Source: Pelomyxa schiedti (lineage: Eukaryota > Evosea > Pelobiontida > Pelomyxidae). From it: a DNA stretch of 39,722 nt. A program made the position numbers and the translations under genes. Location of the stretch: the NCBI GenBank assembly GCA_020536535.1, contig JAHLWZ010000946.1, positions 1-39,722 on the forward strand, given 5' to 3'. This document shows, in pieces, positions 1 to 8,167 of the stretch; the stretch's first letter is position 1, and every line of letters begins with the position of its first letter. Below the pieces are notes generated by a model. That model made no database searches. It was not told where the DNA came from and saw only the letters and a list, made by a program, of their open reading frames with translations.

Positions 1-43
1 TTTTCCCCCTTTTTTTTGGTGTTGTTTGGTTTGGTATGTTACT

Positions 44-111
44 TTCTTTGCGGTCCGTCCTGCGATCCCTGGCGGTTTTCTTTGCGGTCCGTCCTGCGGT
101 CCCTGGCGGTT
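44..111. repeat. tandem duplication, two 34-bp units
   Basis: Units 44-77 and 78-111 are identical except for A at 65 versus G at 99. The unit is GC-rich (core GCGGTCCGTCCTGCG) in an otherwise AT-rich end region. No further copies are visible in the arm. I see no coding or telomeric role; it may be the edge of a longer tandem array beyond the window. Confidence 0.9.
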
Positions 112-333
112 TACCTCTACAACATTTCAAGGGTTTGTTCAAAGATTTTACACACTTTTTCACATTTGCTTTTTCTCCCTTGAATACTGTTCATTACTTT
201 GTCTCAATCCTGTTCCTCAGTTTGCTTTGCCCAGCATTACCAGACCCACCTTAGGGTTGTCTGACCTGATGCTAGCACACATGAACTGACTTTGCTGTTA
301 ACATGAAAAAAGATACTTGGCCCTTTACCAGAA

Positions 334-459
334 CCCAACGATTGCAAGTTGGATTAAAAATTCTGAGTAGATTAATTTTTTCTGGGACCTACTCTATGTT
401 GGTCAGTCCTGCAACCAACCAAGGTTCTCCCCAACTTGCACAAGCTGGGGACCTTTTTT
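334..459 (+). ncRNA. candidate structured RNA: three hairpins then a T tract
   Basis: Three hairpins follow one another. CCAAC/GTTGG spans about 334-351. GAGTAG (365-370) pairs with CTACTC (389-394) and encloses an AATTTTTTCTGG motif (374-385) resembling an Sm-site. A GC-rich imperfect stem at 421-455 has CAACTTG and CAAGCTG around a two-base loop and is followed by six T (454-459), as at a polymerase III terminator. The sequence TGCAAGTTGG at 343-352 is also an exact complement of 431-440, allowing an alternative long-range pairing. I could not match it to U1, U2, U4, U5, U6 or a tRNA, so the ncRNA call is tentative. Confidence 0.25.
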
Positions 460-1038
460 ACCGATAAAAACCTCGTTTTTCCTTTGTTTGTTTTTGGAGC
501 CAAATAAAGGTACCCGAAATTGAGACATTGATCAGAAAGCCAAGAAAGGTCTTACATCATCACAGTGCAATTTAGAAATACCACTTATTAGGGGATTTCC
601 CGGTTTTTTTTTTTTTTGTGTTTTGTATTTGGCACCGGTATTATTTGGTATGCTGAATTATGGGTACTGATCGCTACGAGCTTGTGAGAAGAACAACTTG
701 GAGCCTTAGTTTTCGTGGTTGTATGACCATGTGGGAATACATGCTTGCTCTTGTTGCGTGTATTGCTGCTAAAAAAACATGGTGTTGTAACCTCAGTGTG
801 ATAAAATGTTGGTAAATTTATCCTTACAAACTGATTTGAAATGACAGTATAATACAGAGTGTTCCCAAGAATCAACTCACGATGGCATGCGGTACACTCT
901 AATCTCTTGAGCTGGAATAATAAGGGAGCCTGAGGCTTACAAGGCGAGGGTTGGGCAGCCCAGAATACCTACCAGAGGGTAGCTCTTCATCAGTGATGAT
1001 GTTGAAGTATAATTTCCAAAAGTATTTCAGGATAATTT
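460..1038. other. AT-rich stretch without a recognisable gene
   Basis: Apart from a 13-15 nt T run near 605-618, I see no long open frame, known motif or repeat here. It may hold the 3' end of the kinase-like relic that reads leftward on the minus strand. The mirror stretch 38685-39263 is the same. Confidence 0.6.
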
Positions 1039-2610
1039 CCCAAAGTATGTCTCCCGTGCAATCATTTCACATAAAATCACCTACAACTGGAATCGCTTAC
1101 GGAGTAAGGGAGTGGGTGTCCTGACTATAGGAATAAACATCAGATTTAGTGGTGAAGGGTCCTTTCCTCATAATTTCAGGAGCAAGCCAGGTGTATCAAA
1201 GGCAAAAGTGAGAACGAGTCAAGATGATACTTTGGGCAATACCAGGATTATCAACAACCTCACTTGCTACTGTATTTTGAAGACCTGTCACCTGAAGAAA
1301 GTAAGATAAGGAATTATGTTTGGGCTTTTTAAATCTCTGTAGATTTGAGGTGCTGAGTCATGTAAGAAGTGCATATCACAGGCATATCCATGGCTATCTT
1401 AAGCACTAGTGGGAACGGGAGAGGGGTGCTTCTCCATCATTACTCTGTGGTGTGTAGGTAGTTGTACAGGGAGGAAATAATGCCAATAATAAAAAGATCA
1501 TCTCCAGCAGTAAGGTGAACAGTCCCTACTTCGCAAAGAGACTCTACTGCCTGCCCTCGAGTTGTGTGTCTCTGGAAGGATATTAAAACATTCTTCCAAC
1601 TGAACCTGAAAATTACATGCACGTGGTATTCCGAGTTATGTCGATGGTCATTTTCTTGTCTTTCAGAAAGAGTAATCGGAATTCTCATTCCTCTTATCAA
1701 AGTGAGTGCATGACAAAATGGTTACCTTTATTACCATAAGTAGCAAGAGCATATTTCCTTTGTGTGTGTGTCAGAGCTATCTTATCTCTGAACATTGCCG
1801 TTTTGCCTACAGAAGAACTCCCTGTCAACTTACTTTTCCCGTTTCCAACTCCAATTTCGTGAGGTATCCGATTGTGGGAGGCGTCTCCTCAAAAAGGTTG
1901 TCCTATTCCTAATTAATAATATCCAGATTCATTGTGTAGACATTTTGATCACACCTGGTTTGTATCAGAGATAAGAATAACGGATACATTGAGAAAAAAG
2001 ACAAAGCTATTGCCGGAAATATTCAACGATTTCATGTAGACGAGTGATGGAGTCATTGGGGGCAATTCATCAAGAAAATTCAAGGAACTATTTAATCTGA
2101 AAAAACCACTAAGTTGTATTGCAAAGAATAGTACAAACGTTGCAAAACGGCAAAATCAGTCCAAGAGGATGGGTAGAATGCTAATCCAATGGAAGATACA
2201 CTCAGATCCTGGATTACTGGAGGAAATGCCGGTAATATCTTCGAGAGGCCACTAATATGTGGCATACTGATACTCAGTTGAAAGAAGGTCTTAATGTGAC
2301 ACACTGGAAATGATACATGCTTGCTGAAACGTCTATAATCTATTTACTAAATAAATTTTACGAAGAAGCTATCTACAAAACCTTTAACTCAACAAGAGGG
2401 TTGGACGAAATAGAAAAGTCAATTCGAAACTTTCCATACACGGAAACCCTTCACCAGAACTGTGGCTGATGCTATTTGAACCAAACAATTACAAAATAGG
2501 GTACTCTAGGTCACAAAGTACCTCAAATTAAGCTATCTCAGGATGGGTAGGGACAGAATAGCAAGAGGAAATGTGTTCAAGGTATCTCTACTTAGATCGA
2601 GCACATTCAA
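1039..2610 (-). pseudogene. LRR / TKL-type protein kinase relic (or gene with unresolved exons)
   Basis: Read on the minus strand, leucine-rich-repeat segments come first. LNVLDLSRDTLNTFPLAIL lies in 2533-2610, a second LRR-like block with LPPMTPSLVYMKSLNISGNS in 2000-2083, and TPPTIGYLTKLELE near 1843-1894. Kinase subdomains follow in correct order: catalytic loop HFLHDSAPQIYRDLKSPNI in 1312-1393, TWLAPEIMRKGPFTTKSDVY in 1125-1195, and VILCEMIARETYFG in 1039-1080. The order is typical of LRR-TKL kinases. However, the first LRR block ends in TAG (2533-2535) where a residue is expected, TGA (1196-1198) precedes the APE motif, and no DFG is visible between YRDLKSPN and APE. I infer a decayed pseudogene; very small unrecognised introns are the alternative. 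Confidence 0.6.
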
Positions 2611-3164
2611 ATTCTCAGTGAGAGGAATCACAAATTCCCCGTGAACAGGAAGGAAGAAGATATTATGATTCTTCATTCGATGCTGGACAATTGAAGGACG
2701 ACTGTGTGATATTAAAAAAGTGAGTACTTGGAGTTATCAAATATGCAGCACATTTTTGTTGCTAGTTACACATCAACATGGAAGCAAAATTTCGTATCCC
2801 ATCCAAAAAATCTTCATCGTACATTCAGTTCATTGAACTAGGGTGGTTGCTGAGTCGCTCAAACTCAAAAAAAAATGTTGAATACTACATCATTGCCACA
2901 GTGTAGTATGTTCCCCTGGAATTGAATACGAAAATAGCTTAAATAGAAGCACTGAGGTCCGTCGTCGCATAGAAAATGCCGCATTTTCCAACAAAAACAA
3001 AGAAATTTTTGTCCATCAAAAAATGAAAACCCCATCAACGGTCAAAAAAACCCTTGATAGTGGTGATTGCGTGCGCGTAACAAATATCCGTATCACAATG
3101 CCACGGGAAAGATGCATATCTTCCAACAAACAAATACCCTTCAAACAACATTCATCTGTCGCAA
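2611..3164. other. AT-rich intergenic stretch, nothing recognised
   Basis: No frame with recognisable protein character, no RNA motif and no repeat seen. It separates the minus-strand LRR/kinase relic from the plus-strand gene starting at 3165 and so may hold promoter DNA for both. The mirror is 36559-37112. Confidence 0.6.
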
Positions 3165-3984
3165 ATGCAACCTGTTTCGACTAGTACTACTACATCTTCT
3201 ACGGGGGGGAATTTGAGCAATAGGACCGTGTTTGTTAGTGGCGAGGCGATGGGTGCTATTGTGGGGGGCGTGGCAACCAGAATGACGTTACTTCTCGCAG
3301 ATTTGGCTGGCGTGGTGTGCAAACATTTTCCTTTTGTCACTCAATTGTATTATTTTTGTTTTGGAAAACCACTATTTGTAAAACCACTATTATAAATATT
3401 TTCAGACCCACATTGGGGAGACTTCACTTTTTGAAAGGGTCCGACCAGACATCCAACATATGCACCAGCTTACCTCTGGACTTAAAATAGGGCTTGTTGA
3501 GATTCTGAAGGTTTCCAGCTTCAACAATAGGAAAAACTTATGTTAACGGAAGTACAGCTTGATCCCCTGGTTCCGAAGGGCTCTCTAAGGGCGTTTGCGG
3601 GCCCAACGCTGGAATATGATGAAATTTCTGTGGAACCAACTGGAAAACAAGCGGAGCCCCGACAGAAAGCAAGTGTCTCTGGAGTACAAACCGCAAACCC
3701 CAATGAAACTTATGTTGAGACAATACCACGAATTACGGCACTGTTGTACCAGATTAAGACTCTCTTGGAATGGCCGCTGGTATTTTACCTCCCCTGCCTC
3801 CCCTCTCCTAAAGCATTCAGGCTGCTGCTTCCATTACTCGCAATTCTGATTTGATTAATAAGAGGGTCACCACATTGGGCCGTATTGTGGATCATCTAGA
3901 AGAAGTTGTTCACCAATCAGGTATATTTCCTCTCCATACAGAACAATACTTTTGTCTTCTAACTAACAAACAGCGTGCGATTAA
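3165..3984 (+). CDS. unknown protein, spliced, Ser/Thr-rich N-terminus
   Basis: I do not recognise the family. The first exon starts at ATG 3165 (MQPVSTSTTTSSTGGN) and runs to about 3309. A second exon begins after TTTTCAG near 3403 (THIGETSLFERVRPDIQHMH). A third begins near 3530 and contains LTEVQLDPLVPKG and a hydrophilic linker. A fourth, after an intron starting GTATTTTACC, reads AAASITRNSDLINKRV and ends in a likely amphipathic helix GRIVDHLEEVVHQS. A last short exon after ACTAACAAACAG gives a TAA at 3982-3984. The exon 2/3 boundary is not resolved: the obvious donor and acceptor would leave only about 20 nt. The final helix suggests a small helical scaffold or complex subunit, but that is a guess. 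Confidence 0.55.
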
Positions 3985-4357
3985 TGACCGCTAAGTATTT
4001 CTATGGAAAAAGTTTTTGAAAAAATTTTTCATAATTTCTGACACATGAATTTGGATTTTTGTGTTTTTTGTGGTTTAGGGGTGTGTACACGAAACCCCTC
4101 AAAGGCGAAAATATTTGTGACATCACTAAACCAAATGCATGGCAGGGTGTTTGAATGGATAAATAAAAGTAGTCTTAGGTATACCCTTCTTCTACCATCT
4201 TCACTTGTCAATATCCACTGAATGTGTCTAGCTTCCACCAAGATATGTTCTCTCCTAGAGGATGTTGCACTCATCACAGCGGGTGCAGGATATACATCCT
4301 TGCCTGTCATTGTGTTGAGGCTCCAATATTCAACGCAAAATCGAATTGAACACTTTA
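3985..4357. other. intergenic stretch, no supported gene
   Basis: Open frames exist on both strands (for example minus strand 4150-4310, with TGKDVYPAPAVMSA), but none continues into a recognisable exon chain. I do not support a gene here. The mirror is 35366-35738. Confidence 0.5.
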
Positions 4358-4525
4358 CTAGAACGCTGAGTATGGGTTATCGTGTCTTGCCACATCCACA
4401 TCAAGTAATTTCTTGAGCTCTTCCTTCTCCTTCTCATCTTTTTTCTAGATTAACTGTGTCTCTTCACATTGATGGATGTCAGCTTGCTCTCGTGGCCATT
4501 CCTCTAATCTCTCCAAGTTCTTGTG
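4358..4525 (-). pseudogene. coding-like relic with an in-frame TAG
   Basis: On the minus strand one frame of 55 codons reads HKNLERLEEWPREQADIHQ, then a TAG at 4445-4447, then KKDEKEKEELKKLLDVDVAR, and ends DNPYSAF-stop. The composition is typical of a charged coiled coil and unlike random AT-rich DNA. Upstream on the same strand (4526 to about 4640) other frames are interrupted by stops. I infer a decayed exon or a gene whose introns I cannot place. No family is recognised. Confidence 0.35.
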
Positions 4526-5006
4526 CTAAGTTTCCAGCTTCCATTACCTCTTGGCTGGGATTTAACGTACTTAGCTACTTCTACTACTTCCGATTTGTGC
4601 CCTTGGTGCTAGCAACATCAATTGCAACTACTTCTAGTGTCCAGTGTGGTTCACAGAGCCGATTGCACACAACCGCATGTACAACCCATCCTTACACTTT
4701 TCAACAAGTAATAATTCCACAGTTTAACCCAACTGGCTTCTTCCGCTCTTCATCGTGGTCCTACACGGTTGTTCAATGTACATTCTTACCACCTTGCCGT
4801 TTGACGGTCCAGCTCCAAGCAACCAGGTTCCAGTGAGGAAGCTTTTTTCAGGGTACTTGTTTATCCACCAATTGCAATTTCGGACCAATTGGAGAGCAGT
4901 TTTTGAAAAAAAATATGAAAAAAAAAGGTGCGAGATCCGCCGGTTTACTTTGTAGTCCTTTTTTTCAAACAAACCAAGGCCACAAACATCCCGCCCGTCG
5001 GACACC
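4526..5006. other. intergenic stretch upstream of the 5007 gene
   Basis: Contains A-rich tracts (about 4907-4926) just before the start of the next gene, likely part of its promoter or leader. A plus-strand open frame covers 4456-4836, but it has low-complexity character and overlaps the relic, so I do not call it. The mirror is 34717-35197. Confidence 0.5.
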
Positions 5007-7165
5007 ATGACAAGCAAACTCAACAAAGAACTCACGATGGAGGGACCAATGATGGACGAGATGGGAGGGGAGCAGTACGATGCCGTTGTGAGCATTGAAG
5101 ATATCCAGGCTGTTCCTGGCCCCGATCCAGACGGCCTCGTCCGAAAATACGAAATCCAAGGCACTAAGCTAGATCCGATAACTGGTACGGAACTTGCAAC
5201 CGAGAAGTACATTGGCCTTATTACAACCAAATGGCGGCCCGTGCCGAAGGTGTGGCAGGCCATAGCGGTCAAATCCGCGGTCGTCAAACGCGTGGAAAGG
5301 TGTGGTGTGGCTTAGTTGGTTGTTTTTTGTATCGTATATACATTTTCCACATCTTGCTTGCTCTAGTTTGGTTTTTTTTACATTTGTTTTAACATATTTC
5401 TATTTCCAGGATCAACAAAGAAGTTTACATTGTTCAAGCTTATGATAGGCTGTGCCCAAACTTTAAGTTCCCGGTGACACCGGGCTGCGACTGTTGCTTG
5501 CCAGATTATGCCGTGATTGGTGATGCCGCTGTTCCTCGCCTAGGTTTGTGAGTTTATTATATTTATTACACTCACTGTAAAAACTCTTCACCACGGCACA
5601 GTCACGCAAAGAATCTTCCCTTCTCTTAAGTTACACTGAAACCACACAGGTTCGCCATTGTTTCAAGAAGGTGTGAATAATGTTGAATCGGGAAATCGCT
5701 TTATTGATGCTAGCCCTACTACTACTGCTGCTGATGCTGTTCGTCATTCCCTTGCTGAGGTTGAACATCATCGCCATAGCCCTGAAAATGTACCAGCAGC
5801 CTCCAGCAGGGATGACTCATCTGAACCCAGCCGTATTGGAATTGGCAGGATGCCCCCACAGCCTGCTGCATCTTTGCAACTGCGGGGCGACCGCGATGGT
5901 CGTCTTTGCCTTACTCCGGCAGTTCAACTGCCTCCTCCTGTTCTGAAGGCCCGTGCTCCTGGCATGAGTCTGCAAGTGATGCACCACGTCGATTCTCCTT
6001 TGTCACCAGTCCCTAAGCGTTGCAAGACTACAAGTAATGCTGGGCTTGGTAGTCTCAATGCGCCCATTGTACTGGAGGATGACCACGATGAGACACAACA
6101 CCCCGTTGCGCCGCATGCACAAGTTTCTTTGGTTGCTCCTCCGGTCATCAACTCGCCGCAACCAGAACAAATCAAGCCAGAATCCCCCCAATCCAGCGAC
6201 TCTGATCCGGTCCATGAGCAACAGCAAACTGGCTTTGATGCCGATACGGAAGCTGCTTGTGGCTCATATGTGCAGTGCGCCATTGGTGACATGAGGAGTG
6301 TTGTGGTGAGCGCCGTGTTGACGACGGGTCACGGCATCATCGCTTATGATAGAGAGGTAACCACAAGTCTCTTTTCCCTCTACTTTTTAGGTTCCTTTTG
6401 TGGCCTAACACCCCAAAAAACCCCCACACGCACACCACTAACACTACTCCAGGCAAATGAGGCCAATATTAGAGTCGCTGGTGGAGTCCAAACGGTACCA
6501 GGATTCTATTTGATCCAAGGAATAACATTATGCCGAAAAATGGACACGAACCAAGCGGTGTACATCATCAACGCAAGCACTGTTGTTGAGTGCAGGCTCT
6601 CACCCTCAATTGCCCACTTGTTTCCGGCACATATCGAGATAGACTTCGAGACCGCATCCGAAATCAGGAAACTCAAGTCTGAAGCTCTAGAAAGAAACAC
6701 AACCGCTGTCATAGGTACACTTGTCCACTCTGAGTTTGTTGATCCCTAACGTGTTCTCCAGATATGGCCTTTGGCGTGGTCAAACACTTTAATGGCAATA
6801 GTTACTGCGTGGTCTTACCAGACGGCACTCAGGCCAAGATATTTATCAAAAAGGCAGTTATGGAACTGATATACCCAAAACACCTGAAGAAAGGTGATGT
6901 AGCTGTCATATTGTATGGCTTGGTAGGACAACATGAGAAAGCCACAGATCCAAGTAAGTCCCCCTTCCCTCCTCGCACTTTCCCAAGTGAACTCACGAAC
7001 CCAATAGCAATGTTGTGCTGCATTCCAGACACCGGTTTCTTACAAGTCAATCCTACCTTTTTGGATGAGGCAGTTCGTGAGCGTCTGCAAGTGCTTGCTT
7101 TGGGAGAGTGTCAACTTACCAATGCCCACGTAGTTGGCCCAAGAAAGAAGAACAAGCGCTCTTGA
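5007..7165 (+). CDS. large spliced protein, SUMO-interacting-like motif, C-terminal eIF1A-like segment
   Basis: Family not recognised. Exon 1 starts at ATG 5007 (MTSKLNKELTMEGPMMDEM) and ends at about 5301. Exon 2 (about 5411-5544) carries a Cys cluster, PGCDCCLPDYAVIGD. Exon 3 (from about 5651 to 6356) is a long Pro/Ser/Gln-rich linker containing APIVLEDDHDE, a hydrophobic core followed by acids as in SUMO-interacting motifs, then VQCAIGDMRSVVVSAVLTTG. Exon 4 (about 6453-6713) has GGVQTVPGFYLIQGITLCRK. Exon 5 (about 6763-6951) reads GVVKHFNGNSYCVVLPDG and KKGDVAVILYGL, resembling the IF1/S1-type OB fold of eIF1A (NG, C, DG, GD spacing). The last exon ends in a basic tail, GPRKKNKRS. Introns are short GT-AG, including one with a GTAAGT donor near 6953. 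A nuclear or RNA-linked role is inference only. Confidence 0.7.
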
Positions 7166-7338
7166 CGAGCCAACTCTTCCCCTTCATCTTCGTCATCGTA
7201 GTCATCTCTGAATCGCCCCAAGCCAAAATCAAGCTTCTATCTTTGTTATTTCCCTTAAATGCAGTGGAAAAAATATGAAGATGTTTTGGCAATAGGGGGC
7301 AGAGGGTTGTGTAGTGTTGGGGTTTGGTTTGCTGTTCT

Positions 7339-8016
7339 TCAATCATTTCCTTGGTGCTGCTGGCGGTCGTTGCTGGAGACGGAGAGGGGAACCGCGGCCG
7401 TGATGCCTATCGGCACTGGGTTCTGTGTGAACTCCATTATCTGTGCGAGGCCTGTCTGGTCCATGCTGCACAAACTGTTTGTATCCGAACTTATGCATGT
7501 GATTAGTGCGGCGTGGCTAGGGAAGACGTGTTGCACTTTGGTGGCGACTCCGTGGTTCTGTTGCAGCTTCATCAGGTCAATCCCGTACAGGTTGCGGTAT
7601 CTCGCGCTGTTACTAACAACAACAAAGTCACTGCGCGGAACCTGTGTGTTGGGGGGAAGACTGAGAGTTGGGGGAGGTGGTAATAAAAGGAGCAGGAGTA
7701 GAAGAAAATGGGAAGGGAGGAAAAAAAAAAAAACCGCAAAAAGGCCGGTGATCGCGAAGTGACTGTCAAGCAGCTGCACCTCAGCAACGAGGCTTACGCT
7801 CGGCTACGTGGAAACCAAAGTGAACGACCTGGTTATCCTCATCCACAAGAACAAAAGCGGGGGCGGGGAGGATTTTACCTGAAGTGAAGTGGGGATCTCA
7901 AAGGAAACAGTCCCGTCTTTAAAAATCGCTGCTAGACGCCCAGAAGGCAAAATGTGGAAGGGCAACCTTGACAATCGGCAATTTCGCCACTGAGTGTACT
8001 CGACAGCCCCCAACAA
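7339..8016 (-). CDS. small spliced protein of unknown function (uncertain)
   Basis: Minus-strand reading from about 8016 gives HILPSGRLAAIFKDGTVSFE in a first exon, then after an intron beginning GTAAAATCC a second exon, VSLVAEVQLLDSHFAITGLF. After a pyrimidine-rich intron ending CACACAG comes a third exon with RSDFVVVSNSARYRNLYGID and GVATKVQHVFPSHAALITCI, stopping at TGA 7339-7341. No family is recognised and no in-frame ATG is clear in the first exon, so the 5' end is open. The plus strand of the same DNA also has plausible short frames (7708-7878, starting MGREEKKKNRKKAGDREV), so the strand is not certain. Placement, convergent with the 5007 gene and divergent from the 8168 gene, fits a real gene. 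Confidence 0.4.
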
Positions 8017-8167
8017 CTATCCCCATCTGAAAGTGACGTTGCGGTTGATGTCAAGGAAAAGTGTACCCCAACAAAAGAACAGCCTTAAGAAGCCCACGAT
8101 CCCTGTTCCATTTCTTCTTCGAAATCCCGTGTGTTCATCACCACAAAAACCAAACGTTGTTTGCAAC
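8017..8167. promoter_or_regulatory. inferred divergent promoter region
   Basis: This 151-bp gap lies between the apparent 5' ends of the minus-strand gene (7339-8016) and the plus-strand membrane protein (ATG 8168). If both models are right, the two share this DNA as a bidirectional promoter. The plus frame is open upstream to about 8050, so the membrane protein could start earlier. No defined motif is seen. Confidence 0.3.

Noticed and set aside
1-5006. Alternative genetic code with TAG read as glutamine
   Set aside because: TAG ends the DHCR7, PDK1 and adenosine-specific-kinase proteins exactly where homologues end, so the in-frame TAGs in the outer region are better explained by decay or unrecognised introns.
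4724-5287. 187-residue minus-strand open frame
   Set aside because: It is antisense to exon 1 of the 5007 gene and contains no recognisable motif; the plus strand has a good exon with proper splice sites.
7140-7230. Acidic minus-strand exon DDYDDEDEGEELARQERL followed by a GTAAGT-like donor
   Set aside because: It overlaps the 3' end of the plus-strand 5007 gene antisense, and no partner exons could be joined to it.
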